Below are positions 54,139 through 62,989 of a stretch of 64,000 nt of DNA, one piece after another. The translations under genes and the position numbers were made by a program. Every line of letters starts with the position of its first letter. Positions within the stretch are counted from its first letter, which is position 1. The notes beneath the pieces are model-generated. The model had not been told where the DNA came from and made no database searches. It saw only the letters and a list, made by a program, of their open reading frames with translations. Location: NCBI RefSeq assembly GCF_900109195.1, contig NZ_FNZG01000001.1, forward strand, positions 868,001 through 932,000. Reading direction: 5' to 3'. Source of the stretch: Pseudooceanicola nitratireducens (lineage in GTDB: Bacteria; Pseudomonadota; Alphaproteobacteria; Rhodobacterales; Rhodobacteraceae).

Positions 54139-56496
54139 TCAGCTTTCCAGGTCCTGGGCCAGGGCATAGGCCACGCGTTCGGTTTCGGTCAGACGGATCG
54201 ACAGCGCCTGATCGTAAAGGTCCTGAAACTCGGGCGTTGCGTGCAGATCCGCCGCCTTGTCCTGATGCCAGGCAAAGCCCGCGTCATGCAGGGCGCGCAG
54301 CTGCGGATCGGCCAGCAGACGGTCCATTTCCGCCCGCAGGCGCGGCAGATTGCGCTGAATCGTGACGTCGGAATAATCGCCCCAGTCCATGCGGATCCAG
54401 TAGTTCAGCCCGATCGACCGATCCACATGCAGCGCGCGACCGCGCTGACGTTTGATCAGGTAACTGTCGGCGCTGCGCAGGGCATAGTGGTTCAACTGGA
54501 TCAGATCATAGCCGATTGACCGTTTCGAACTGCGCCAGCCGTTCTTGATCAGCTCGGCCGTGGCGTCCTGGCCGGACCCGTTGACCCATTTCACCGCCCC
54601 CGCCTTGTCGTCAGAGAGCTTGTTGGGCCGGTGGCAGGACAGTTTCGAATAGGCCCCGATATTGCGGAACAGCGTCTTGAAGCCCCAGACCGTATGCGGC
54701 TTGGGGCAGAATTTCGGCGCACAGGCGGTGAATTGTTCGATCACCGGGCGGTCGGCCAGATCGGTGACGCCGCCATGGCCGAACAGCCGCCAGGTCATCG
54801 CCACGTTCGTGGCGTCCGGGGCTTCGAGAAAGAATTCGTCCAGCGTGCCGTTGCCGCAGCGCACGTTGACGAATTCGTCCACGTCGATATGGGCGATCCA
54901 CTCGGCATTTTGCAGCACGGGTTCGGTCAGCGCATTGTCCAGCGCATGGGTCTGCGGCGACCGCCCCTGCCAGCCGTCGTTGTTGCGGTGGTGCACGATG
55001 CCCATCTCGTCCAGCCGGGACAGGATCGCATCGGTGCCGTCGGTGCAATCGTTGGTGTAGATCAGGAAGGTGTCGAAGCCGATGGCGCGGTGATAGGCGA
55101 CCCATTCCACGATATAGGGCGCTTCGTTCTTCATGCAGCCGACGATGACCCGGCCACTGCTGCCCTTGGGCAGGGCGCGGGGCGGGGCAGGGTCAAAGGG
55201 CACATCCAGCGCGGTTTCATTGACCTTGCCGATCCGGTTGTGCGGCCGGAAGGTCGACGTCTGAAGCCCGTTGAATTTCTCGATCGCCAGCGGCGTCATG
55301 ATCTTTTGCGCAGTCTCGGAAAGCTGCGGGGTTGCCGGGGCAGGGGCCTCGGCCCCGTTCAGCTGCGCCACGTCGGCCTTGATCGCCTCGCCCTGATCGG
55401 CGGTCGCGCGGTCCAGCCGCCACATCCAGGCCAGCAGATATTGCGAGGCACGAAAGCCATCGGGCGCGGGCGGTTCCTGCCAGCGGGCGGCGGCGGGATC
55501 GGGGCGCAGCAGGTCGGGCCGCAGCCCCGGGTGCCGGGCGCAAAGCTGTTCGACCATCGGGGCGAACCGTGCTGAAACCTCCGCCAGCGCGCCGGGATCA
55601 ATGGCCGGTCCGTCGACGGCCAGATCCTCCATAAAGCGTTTCCACATCGGGCGGGGCAACACGTGCTCTCCCTGCCGCAGCAGGCGGATCAGCATGGCGT
55701 TCATCTGTCGCGCCCGCGCCAGCCACCGGGCCGAGGGCTCGGTCACCGGATCGACCACTCTGGCCTTGCCGATCTGGTCGCGGATGTCGAAGGCCACCTG
55801 CAACTCCTGCGTCACCTCGGCCGAAGCCCACAGCACCGGATCATAGGACCGGAACCGCATCGTGCCCGCCCCGAAGATCGTTTCCCACCTTGCGCCCAGC
55901 TTGGCGTAATCCAGCCAGAAGGCCGGGGCCTGAACCGACGGGAATACTCCCCGGGCCGGATCCGCCTGCGGCGTCGCCGTCAGGCAGCCGTCCCACCAAT
56001 CCTTCGCCTGGGTCAGGCCCAGCTCCATCTCCAGCCCCCGGGCGCGGCCTTCCAGGACCTGCGCCGCATAGACCCGCGCCAGCGCCCGCGCAGGTTCGTC
56101 CACATGGGCCGTGACCACGATGTCGTCCGACAGGGTGGTCAGCATCTCGTGCAGGGTCTCCATCTCTCCGCGGCCGATCAGCCCGCTGGCCAGCTGCGCG
56201 GCCGACAGGATCAGCACATCTGGATTGGCCCGCGCCACGTCCCGCTCAAGCTGCTCCATCAGCTGCTCGCGCAGGGCGGTCTGCTTGTCCTCGGTGATGA
56301 AGCCGCGGGCAAAGCGCAGCGGATCGACGTTTTCCGGGTCGGTCACGGCCATGAACAGCCGCGTGTGGTTCTTCGCCCCGGCCGACCGGGGGAACAGAAC
56401 GCCCTTGCCCTCAAGCTGGGATCGCTTGTCCGCCAGCACGTCCTGCAGACGGTCCGCCCCGCAGCCCTCAAGCCCGATATGCAGATGGATCCTCAC
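54139..56496 (-). CDS. Bifunctional protein: degenerate sulfotransferase-like domain fused to glycosyltransferase
   Basis: A 785-residue protein with two parts. The C-terminal part (from about residue 445) is a family-2/92-like glycosyltransferase: VIVGCMKNEAPYIVEWVAYHRAIGFDTFLIYTNDCTDGTDAILSRLDEMG, WIAHIDVDEFVNV, LNHYALRSADSYLIKRQRGRAL. The N-terminal part opens RIHLHIGLEGCGADRLQDVLADKRSQLEGKGVLFPRSAGAKNHTRLF, the layout of a sulfotransferase-like protein but with the P-loop KTGTTxxQ replaced by EGCGADRLQ. The GTG at 56496 is taken as start because it overlaps the upstream stop (GTGA). Confidence 0.8.
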   Translation of the reverse strand: MRIHLHIGLEGCGADRLQDVLADKRSQLEGKGVLFPRSAGAKNHTRLFMAVTDPENVDPLRFARGFITEDKQTALREQLMEQLERDVARANPDVLILSAAQLASGLIGRGEMETLHEMLTTLSDDIVVTAHVDEPARALARVYAAQVLEGRARGLEMELGLTQAKDWWDGCLTATPQADPARGVFPSVQAPAFWLDYAKLGARWETIFGAGTMRFRSYDPVLWASAEVTQELQVAFDIRDQIGKARVVDPVTEPSARWLARARQMNAMLIRLLRQGEHVLPRPMWKRFMEDLAVDGPAIDPGALAEVSARFAPMVEQLCARHPGLRPDLLRPDPAAARWQEPPAPDGFRASQYLLAWMWRLDRATADQGEAIKADVAQLNGAEAPAPATPQLSETAQKIMTPLAIEKFNGLQTSTFRPHNRIGKVNETALDVPFDPAPPRALPKGSSGRVIVGCMKNEAPYIVEWVAYHRAIGFDTFLIYTNDCTDGTDAILSRLDEMGIVHHRNNDGWQGRSPQTHALDNALTEPVLQNAEWIAHIDVDEFVNVRCGNGTLDEFFLEAPDATNVAMTWRLFGHGGVTDLADRPVIEQFTACAPKFCPKPHTVWGFKTLFRNIGAYSKLSCHRPNKLSDDKAGAVKWVNGSGQDATAELIKNGWRSSKRSIGYDLIQLNHYALRSADSYLIKRQRGRALHVDRSIGLNYWIRMDWGDYSDVTIQRNLPRLRAEMDRLLADPQLRALHDAGFAWHQDKAADLHATPEFQDLYDQALSIRLTETERVAYALAQDLES

Positions 56497-57134
56497 CCGC
56501 CGGCCTTCTTCAGATTGCGGTTCGCCAGATTTCGATTGGCCTGGCCCCACCACGGCATGTCGCGCCCGGTAAAGGCCTGCAGCTGTTCGCGGGCATTGGG
56601 TGCGGCCACGTCAAGGATCAGGAAGTTCGGATCCCCTGCAAAGATCGCTTCCAGAAAGGCATAATGCGCCTCGATCCAGCGGATGCGGTCGGCCTCTTCC
56701 TCTCCATAGCCCACGGGCAGTCCGGGCAGGGCAGCCTTCTGCATCCGCGCCACCATCGAGGTCCAGTTGAGCATCGAATTGCTCAGCTCCTGCGGGTCGC
56801 GCCAGCTGGCCACGAATTTCACCTGCGGATGGGCGGCGCGGATCGCCATCAGCACCCCGTGATCCATCTGCGGCCAGGCGGGGTGGCGTTCGCGCAGCAC
56901 GGAAATCTCGCTCAGCGCCTCGAATTCGTCCAGGCGGGCCAAGGGATCGCCGGTGCGGTAATAGCCGTCATAGATCAGATCGGCGACAAAGGCCTCGGCC
57001 AGCTCGGGGCGCTGACTTTGATCCGCCTTGATCCGATGGTCGGCGGTGTGCAGCCCGGCGCGGCGCAGCGCGCGCGCCAGGGTCGTGGTGCCGGATTTCG
57101 GCAGCCCGAGGTTGATCACCTGCATCTTGCTCAT
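56493..57134 (-). CDS. Sulfotransferase family protein
   Basis: A 213-residue sulfotransferase-fold protein. PAPS loop INLGLPKSGTTTLARALRRAG at residues 7-27; the 3'-phosphate motif corresponds to VKFVASWRDPQELSNSMLNW (about 110-130). It is shorter than the nuo-operon sulfotransferase and not close to it in sequence. The ATG at 57134 overlaps the upstream stop (ATGA). Predicted acceptor is a glycan made by the neighbouring enzymes. Confidence 0.85.
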   Translation of the reverse strand: MSKMQVINLGLPKSGTTTLARALRRAGLHTADHRIKADQSQRPELAEAFVADLIYDGYYRTGDPLARLDEFEALSEISVLRERHPAWPQMDHGVLMAIRAAHPQVKFVASWRDPQELSNSMLNWTSMVARMQKAALPGLPVGYGEEEADRIRWIEAHYAFLEAIFAGDPNFLILDVAAPNAREQLQAFTGRDMPWWGQANRNLANRNLKKAGG

Positions 57135-58225
57135 CCCGTTTGCACCCCTGTCGTCCGTGTCGTCCCTGTCGTTGCGGCGAAGGGCGAGGGCGGCGGCTGC
57201 ACGCCAAGCGATTGCAACAGCGCCTCTTCCGCCGGACACAGCGTGCCGGCCCGCATCAAGTGCGCCTTCATGTCCCGATAGGCCTGTTGCCTCAGCAGCG
57301 CGTCGCGCTTTGCCTCGTGCAGGGCGCAGGCCTCTTCGTGCAGCGTGGCAATCCCGGGCAGGGCCTTCAGCGCGGCCATCTCCCGCTCCAACGCGGGCAG
57401 ATACCGCTGGATCGAGCGGTCCTGATAGGCCACGTCATTGCGTTCGCGCCAATAAGTGTCGTCAAAGGCCCGGTTTTCGCGGTTCACATCGCCCCGGTCG
57501 TTCTTGACCAGGTAACTGTCCAGCGAGCGCAGCGCATAATGGTTCAGCGTAGCGTGATCCCTTGCGCCGGGGGCGGGGAACTTGCGGATGCGGCGCGGAT
57601 TGGCCGCCACCAGGAACTTGTGCGGCACGTCGCGCCCCGATCCGTCCGACCAGCTGGGCCGCGCCTCGGCCGGCAGCTTGCCACGAAAGAAGGGCCTGTG
57701 CGCGCCGTAGTATTGCAGCGGGAAATCCTTGCGCACCAGGGACTTCACCTCGATCGCGAATTCGCCGCACCAGATGTCGGGATTATGGCTGCGATCGAAC
57801 TGGGCGATGATGGGCACATCGCGAAACCCTTCGACCCCGCCATTGGCCATGAACTGGAAGTTCAGCGAAATCGCCTGCCGGTCTGCCCCGCAGGCAGCAA
57901 TCAGCGCCGGGATCGTGTGATCGCCCACGTGGATGTTCAGGAACTCGTCCACATCCGCGATCCAGATCCAGTCGGCCCCCGTGACGACCTCCTGCCGACG
58001 CGCGTCCTTCAGCGCCTCCATCTGGTAATTGCGCCCCTCCGCCGGGTTGGGCAGGTGATGCACGACCCCCTGGGCAGCCAGGGCATCCAGGATCCGGTCG
58101 GTGCCGTCGTCACAATCGTTGGAGTAAAACAGGAAATCCGTGCAGCCGATCAGCCGGTTGAAGGCAATCCATTCGATCAGGAACGGGCCTTCGTTCTTCA
58201 CACAGGTAACCGCAGTGATGCGCAT
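57131..58225 (-). CDS. Family 2/92-like glycosyltransferase (cluster copy 3, first gene)
   Basis: A 364-residue glycosyltransferase of the same paralogous set: MRITAVTCVKNEGPFLIEWIAFNRLIGCTDFLFYSNDCDDGTDRILDALAAQG, WIWIADVDEFLNIHVGDHTI and LNHYALRSLDSYLVKNDRGDVN. Ends in a Pro/Thr-rich tail (TTGTTRTTGVQTG). It is the first gene of the minus-strand cluster and divergent from the MoxR gene, so the promoter must lie in 58226-58489. Donor and acceptor unknown. Confidence 0.86.
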   Translation of the reverse strand: MRITAVTCVKNEGPFLIEWIAFNRLIGCTDFLFYSNDCDDGTDRILDALAAQGVVHHLPNPAEGRNYQMEALKDARRQEVVTGADWIWIADVDEFLNIHVGDHTIPALIAACGADRQAISLNFQFMANGGVEGFRDVPIIAQFDRSHNPDIWCGEFAIEVKSLVRKDFPLQYYGAHRPFFRGKLPAEARPSWSDGSGRDVPHKFLVAANPRRIRKFPAPGARDHATLNHYALRSLDSYLVKNDRGDVNRENRAFDDTYWRERNDVAYQDRSIQRYLPALEREMAALKALPGIATLHEEACALHEAKRDALLRQQAYRDMKAHLMRAGTLCPAEEALLQSLGVQPPPSPFAATTGTTRTTGVQTG

Positions 58226-58489
58226 TCTATGTCCTGCACCGCCCGCTTCGGCGGCCTTGTTGTGCCCCGGTTCACGCGGGGCCTGCTCGGGATGTTGGTC
58301 CGGCCTGGCGGTCTTGGCACCCGCCCCGGGATCACCCTTGTTTGCTTGCGCCGGACTTTTGCATCCCTTGGGTGCTGCGTCAACGTGTCGGGGAAAGTGC
58401 GGGACAAAATGCTACATATGGCCAACTTGACCCCGGCCGCCGCCCATGCGCTGTTACGGGGATTGACCGCAGGAAAGGCCGCCCTGACC

Positions 58490-59401
58490 ATGACCCAGCC
58501 GATCGACGCCATCGACGAAGTGCAACAGATGCTCTCCGGGCAGGATTACGTGGCTGGCCGCGCGCTATCGACCGTGGTCTTCCTGGCGCTAAAACTGGGC
58601 CGGCCCCTGTTCCTGGAAGGCGAGCCAGGCACCGGCAAGACGGAAATCGCCAAGGCCATCGCCACCGGGCTGGGCCGCCGACTGATCCGCCTGCAATGTT
58701 ACGAAGGGCTCGACGCCGCCTCGGCGGTCTACGAATGGAACTTCCCGGCCCAGATGATCGCGATCCGCACCGCCGAGGCCTCGGGCCAGGCCGACCGCGC
58801 CGCGCTGCAGTCCGAACTCTTCAGCTCGGACTACCTGACCGAACGGCCGCTGCTTCAGGCCATGCGCCCAGATCCCGCCGGGGCCCCCGTGCTGCTGATC
58901 GACGAACTCGATCGCACGGATGAACCGTTCGAGGCCTTCCTGCTCGAGGCGCTGTCGGACTTCCAGGTCACGATCCCCGAACTCGGCACGATCAAGGCGC
59001 CCGAGCCGCCGATCGTCATCGTCACCTCCAACCGCACCCGCGAAGTGCACGATGCCCTCAAGCGACGCTGCCTCTACCATTGGGTCGACTACCCTGACTT
59101 CGAGCGTGAAATGCAGATCCTGCGCGCCCGCGCCCCCGAAGCCTCCGAAGCCCTCTCGCGTGAAATCGTCGCCTTCGTGCAGCGCCTGCGCACCGAAGAC
59201 ATTTTCAAGAAACCCGGTGTCGCCGAAACCATCGACTGGGCGAAATGCCTGCTGGCCCTCGACGTGGTCTCGCTGTCCCCCCAGACAATCGCCGACACCC
59301 TGGGCGCGATCCTAAAATACCAGGACGACATCGCCCGCCTCGAAGGCTCCGAAGCCAAGCGCCTCCTGGACGAGGCCCGCGCCACGATCGGCCCCGCCTG
59401 A
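58490..59401 (+). CDS. MoxR family AAA ATPase (CoxD-like)
   Basis: A 303-residue AAA ATPase: Walker A FLEGEPGTGKTEIAKAIA, LQCYEGLDAASAVYEWNFPAQMIAIR, Walker B VLLIDELDRTDEPFEAFLLEALSDF, sensor VIVTSNRTREVHDALKRRC. Two earlier in-frame ATGs at 58409 and 58418 exist; 58490 (MTMTQPI-type start, AGGAAAGG upstream) gives the usual length. The continuous frame back to 57140 is shadow coding. MoxR ATPases act with VWA partners to mature metalloenzymes; the next gene is such a VWA protein. Confidence 0.9.
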   Translation: MTQPIDAIDEVQQMLSGQDYVAGRALSTVVFLALKLGRPLFLEGEPGTGKTEIAKAIATGLGRRLIRLQCYEGLDAASAVYEWNFPAQMIAIRTAEASGQADRAALQSELFSSDYLTERPLLQAMRPDPAGAPVLLIDELDRTDEPFEAFLLEALSDFQVTIPELGTIKAPEPPIVIVTSNRTREVHDALKRRCLYHWVDYPDFEREMQILRARAPEASEALSREIVAFVQRLRTEDIFKKPGVAETIDWAKCLLALDVVSLSPQTIADTLGAILKYQDDIARLEGSEAKRLLDEARATIGPA

Positions 59402-59431
59402 TGCCGCGCAGCCACGCCTTTGGGGACCCAA

Positions 59432-59458
59432 ATCCCCATCATCTTGCCGAAAATACTC
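59432..59458 (+). repeat. Dispersed intergenic repeat, copy 4 (between moxR and VWA gene)
   Basis: A 27-base stretch containing CATCATCTTGCCGAAAATA, identical to 50231-50205 on the other strand. It is followed by a 9-bp hairpin GCGGGGGAT/ATCCCCCGC (59469-59477 and 59483-59491) just before the VWA start at 59502. Confidence 0.7.
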
Positions 59459-59501
59459 TGCAGGGGGTGCGGGGGATGCAAAATCCCCCGCGGCGCGGCT
59501 G

Positions 59502-60773
59502 ATGCCACAGGGCATACCCGAATATGCCCCGCTCGACCTGCCGGACAACCCGCAGCTGGCCGGCAATATCACCCATTTCGCCCGTGCCCTGCGCAAGGCC
59601 GGGCTGCCGATCGGGCCGGGGCGCACGCTGGATGCGATCCGCGCGGTCCAGGTGGCGGGTTTCACCGACAAACGCGATTTCTACTGGACCCTGCACGCCT
59701 GTTTCGTCTCGTCCCCGCAGCATCGTCAGGTCTTTTCCCAGCTCTTCCGCCTCTACTGGCGCGACCCGCGCTACATGGAACACATGATGTCCATGATGCT
59801 GCCCGCCGTGCGCGGCGTGGCCGAGGATCGTGCTGCCGAAGCCGGGGAAAAACGCGCGGCCGAGGCGCTGCTCGACGGGGCCGATCAGCCGATGCCGCAA
59901 CCTCAGGACGACCCCGAGGAAGAGACAAAAATCGAGGTCGACGCCTCCCTCACCATCTCCGAGGAAGAGCGTCTGCGCTCCCTCGATTTCGAACAGATGT
60001 CGACCGAGGAAATCGCCCGCGCCAAGCGCATGCTGGCCCGGCTGACCCTGCCGGTGAAACCCATGCTGTCGCGCCGTCGCGTCGCCTCGCCCCATGGCGC
60101 GCGGATCGACACCGCCCGCACCCTGCGCGCTGCCATGCGCACGGGGGGCGAGATCCAGGCATTGCACCGCGCCCGCCCGCGCCCCCGTTGGCCGGCACTG
60201 GTGACGCTCTGTGACATCTCCGGCTCGATGTCGCAATACAGCCGCATGGTGCTGCATTTTCTGCATGCGGTGGCCAATGAAAAGGGCGCGGGCTGGGCGC
60301 GCGTCCATGCCTTCACCTTCGGCACCCGCCTGACCAATATCACCCGCCACCTGAACAACCGCGACGTCGACGCCGCCCTGGCCGCCGCCGGGGCCGAGGC
60401 CCAGGACTGGGAAGGCGGCACGCGCATCGGCGACTGCCTGCACGACTTCAACCGCGACTGGTCGCGCCGGGTCATGGGGCAGGGGGCGGTGGTGCTTCTG
60501 ATCACCGACGGGCTGGACCGGGGCGATCCATCTGCGCTGGCGCATGAGATGCAGCGCCTGCATTTGTCCTCGCGCCGGCTGATCTGGCTGAACCCGCTGC
60601 TGCGCTGGGACGGCTTCGCCCCCAAGGCGCGCGGCATCGCCGCCATGCTGCCCCATGTGGACAGTTTCCGCGCCGGCCATTCCATCGCCTCGATCGAAGA
60701 TCTGGCCCTTGCCCTTTCCCGCCCGGATGATCGCGGCGAAAAGGACCGTCTGATCGCCTCGCTAAGTGCCTGA
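59502..60773 (+). CDS. VWA domain protein, CoxE-like
   Basis: A 423-residue protein with a C-terminal VWA domain whose MIDAS loop is LVTLCDISGSMSQYSRMVLHFLHAV (about residue 235); LITDGLDRGDPSAL follows. The N-terminal half is helical (FARALRKAGLPIGPGRTLDAIRAV) with an acidic stretch. This is the CoxE-type partner of MoxR ATPases, which in carboxydotrophs helps insert copper/sulfur into molybdenum CO dehydrogenase. Here XdhC downstream supports a molybdoenzyme maturation role (inference). Confidence 0.88.
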   Translation: MPQGIPEYAPLDLPDNPQLAGNITHFARALRKAGLPIGPGRTLDAIRAVQVAGFTDKRDFYWTLHACFVSSPQHRQVFSQLFRLYWRDPRYMEHMMSMMLPAVRGVAEDRAAEAGEKRAAEALLDGADQPMPQPQDDPEEETKIEVDASLTISEEERLRSLDFEQMSTEEIARAKRMLARLTLPVKPMLSRRRVASPHGARIDTARTLRAAMRTGGEIQALHRARPRPRWPALVTLCDISGSMSQYSRMVLHFLHAVANEKGAGWARVHAFTFGTRLTNITRHLNNRDVDAALAAAGAEAQDWEGGTRIGDCLHDFNRDWSRRVMGQGAVVLLITDGLDRGDPSALAHEMQRLHLSSRRLIWLNPLLRWDGFAPKARGIAAMLPHVDSFRAGHSIASIEDLALALSRPDDRGEKDRLIASLSA

Positions 60774-60880
60774 AGTCACACGCGCTATCCGATAACATCG
60801 AACTTTTTTCGCTGACGATGCGTTGAGCTTTCGAACCGCGGCCCGACTTGGGGCTTTCGCGGACCTGAAAGGACACCGAG

Positions 60881-62734
60881 ATGAACAGCAAGTTTCTGAA
60901 ATCGACCACCGCCATCGTGCTGAGCCTCAGCCTGGCCGTGCCGCATGTGGCGCTGGCCCAGACCGCGGCCGAGCTCGAGGCTGAACTGGGCGTCGACACC
61001 TCCAACCTGACCGAGGCCGAACTGGAGGACCTGCGCAAGCAGCTGGCCGACCAGCGCGCGGCCCAGGCCGCGGATGCGCCCTCCGCCCAAACTGAAGCCC
61101 CGGCAAACACCCAGGCCGAAGCCTCTGCCAATGCACCCGCTGACGCTCCGGCCGACAGTGCCGCAACTGCCGAAGCCCCCGTTGCTGAACCTGCCGAAGA
61201 GCCCGGCCTGCTGGACCGCGCCGTGGGTGCCGTAACCGAACAGCTGAATGCCGTGACCGGTAATGACACCTCCGCCGAAGCGGCCCCCGAGGCCAGCGCC
61301 GAGGCACCGGCAGACACCGTGACGCCCGAGGCAACCGCCGAAACCACGACTGAGGAAACCGCGACCGAAGCCCCGGCCGCAACCGCGGCCGAGACGACGG
61401 CGGAAACCACGGCTGAAACTGCCCCGACTGCAGAACCTGCGGCAGAACCGGCGGAAGAACAGACCGCGGAAACGCCGGCCGAGACGACTGAAACCGCGCC
61501 CGAAGCCACCGCTCAGGCCGATGGCAGCGTCGCGACCGAAGAGTCTTCCGAACCCCAGGGCACCATGCTGGAACAGACCGTCGACAAGCTGCGCGCCCAA
61601 GTCGAGGAACTGACCACCAACACCGAGGATCTGGCTGAACGTCAGGCCGCCTCCGAAGCTGCGGCTGCCGAAGCCCAGGCCGGTTCGATGGCCGCTCAGG
61701 CGGAAGGCACCGAAGGGGCCGAGGTCGTGGAAAGCACCGTGACCGAGGAAACCGCCCGCTCCTCGACCGAGGAATTCCAGACCGATGTCGCCTCGACCGA
61801 AGGGGCGACTGACGCTGAAGCCACGGCCACGTCCGAGAAAAAGGGCCTTGATACCGCTGGCAAAATCGCCCTGCTGGGCCTTGGTGCCCTGGCCGTTGGC
61901 CAGATCCTGAAGAACGGCTCCGAAGTGGTGTCGAACTCGGGCGACCGCGTGGTCGTGCAGCAGGCCGATGGCACCTACAAGGTGCTGAAGAACGACGACG
62001 CCGTGATGTTCCAGCCTGGCACCGACGTGAAGACCTTTGCCTATGACGACGGCTCGACCCGCACGGTCGCTGTCCGTCAGGACGGCACGCAGATCGAAAC
62101 CATCCGCGCCGCCGACGGCACGGTTCTGCGCCGCGCCCGGATTTTCGAGGACGGCACCCGCGTGGTCCTGTTCGACGACACCCAGGTCGCGCAGGAGGTC
62201 GAGGTGAACAAGCTGCCGCAGGTCACCGATACGCAGCGCGAGATCAACATTCGCCAGGCCGAAGAGGACGAGCTGCGCGCCGCCCTGGCCGCCAACCTGC
62301 CCGAGACGGTCGATCGCCGCTTCTCGCTCAGCCAGGTGCGCAATATCAATGCCGTCCGTCAGCTGGTGCCGGAAATCGGCGTGGACAGCATCAACTTTGA
62401 AACCGGGTCGTCCGTGATCCGCCCCGAGGAGGCCAAGGAGCTGGCCGCCCTGGGCACGCTGATGCGCGAACGGATCAGCCAGAACCCCGGTGAGGTCTTC
62501 CTGATCGAAGGTCACACCGATGCTGTTGGCGCAGCAGGCTACAACCTGGCGCTGTCCGACCGCCGTGCGGAAAGCGTGGCCCTCGCCCTGACCGAATACT
62601 TCGACGTGCCGCCGGAGAACATGGTTGTACAGGGCTACGGTGAATATGATCTTAAGATCCGCACCGCCGAGGCCGAGCGTGAAAACCGCCGCGCCGCCGT
62701 GCGCCGCATCACCGCGCTTCTGTCGGGCAATTGA
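60881..62734 (+). CDS. OmpA family protein with long Ala/Glu/Thr-rich region
   Basis: A 617-residue exported protein. Signal peptide STTAIVLSLSLAVPHVALAQ; a low-complexity Ala/Glu/Pro/Thr-rich stretch (about residues 65-270, with AETTAETTAETAP-type repeats); a coiled-coil-like segment; a hydrophobic segment GKIALLGLGALAVGQIL (about 328-344); and a C-terminal OmpA peptidoglycan-binding domain with SINFETGSSVIRPEEAKEL, IEGHTDAVGAAGYNLALSDRRAESV and GEYD. It likely tethers the envelope to peptidoglycan. AAAGGAC precedes the start. Followed by a clear terminator. Confidence 0.9.
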   Translation: MNSKFLKSTTAIVLSLSLAVPHVALAQTAAELEAELGVDTSNLTEAELEDLRKQLADQRAAQAADAPSAQTEAPANTQAEASANAPADAPADSAATAEAPVAEPAEEPGLLDRAVGAVTEQLNAVTGNDTSAEAAPEASAEAPADTVTPEATAETTTEETATEAPAATAAETTAETTAETAPTAEPAAEPAEEQTAETPAETTETAPEATAQADGSVATEESSEPQGTMLEQTVDKLRAQVEELTTNTEDLAERQAASEAAAAEAQAGSMAAQAEGTEGAEVVESTVTEETARSSTEEFQTDVASTEGATDAEATATSEKKGLDTAGKIALLGLGALAVGQILKNGSEVVSNSGDRVVVQQADGTYKVLKNDDAVMFQPGTDVKTFAYDDGSTRTVAVRQDGTQIETIRAADGTVLRRARIFEDGTRVVLFDDTQVAQEVEVNKLPQVTDTQREINIRQAEEDELRAALAANLPETVDRRFSLSQVRNINAVRQLVPEIGVDSINFETGSSVIRPEEAKELAALGTLMRERISQNPGEVFLIEGHTDAVGAAGYNLALSDRRAESVALALTEYFDVPPENMVVQGYGEYDLKIRTAEAERENRRAAVRRITALLSGN

Positions 62735-62777
62735 TCCGGCCCCGCGCCAGGGATTGATCCCTGAAGTAGGCAACAGG

Positions 62778-62806
62778 AAGGCCGGGCATCGCTGCCCGGC
62801 CTTTTT
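62778..62806 (+). terminator. Rho-independent terminator after the OmpA gene
   Basis: An 11-bp stem AAGGCCGGGCA (62778-62788) and TGCCCGGCCTT (62793-62803) with loop TCGC, then T5 (62802-62806). A textbook intrinsic terminator 44 bases after the stop codon. It separates the OmpA gene from xdhC, which must have its own promoter in 62807-62989 (not identified). Confidence 0.9.
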
Positions 62807-62989
62807 GGTGTCCACCTGACGGGGAGACGCGCCAGATGGCCACATGCGCCCGATCCTGACAGGGCAAAAGCCCCCGCGCCATGCGACCTTGATCCGGGTC
62901 CTGCCGGTGCCAAAAGGGTGATATGCCCTTGCTTGCGCCGCCCCGGGGCCCCCCCTAAGCTGCGGTGCAGATTGGAAAAGGGGCGTGCC

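Noticed and set aside
57140-58489. Upstream extension of the MoxR frame for 450 codons
   Set aside because: It runs antisense to a clear glycosyltransferase; the AAA domain and a normal protein length begin near 58490.
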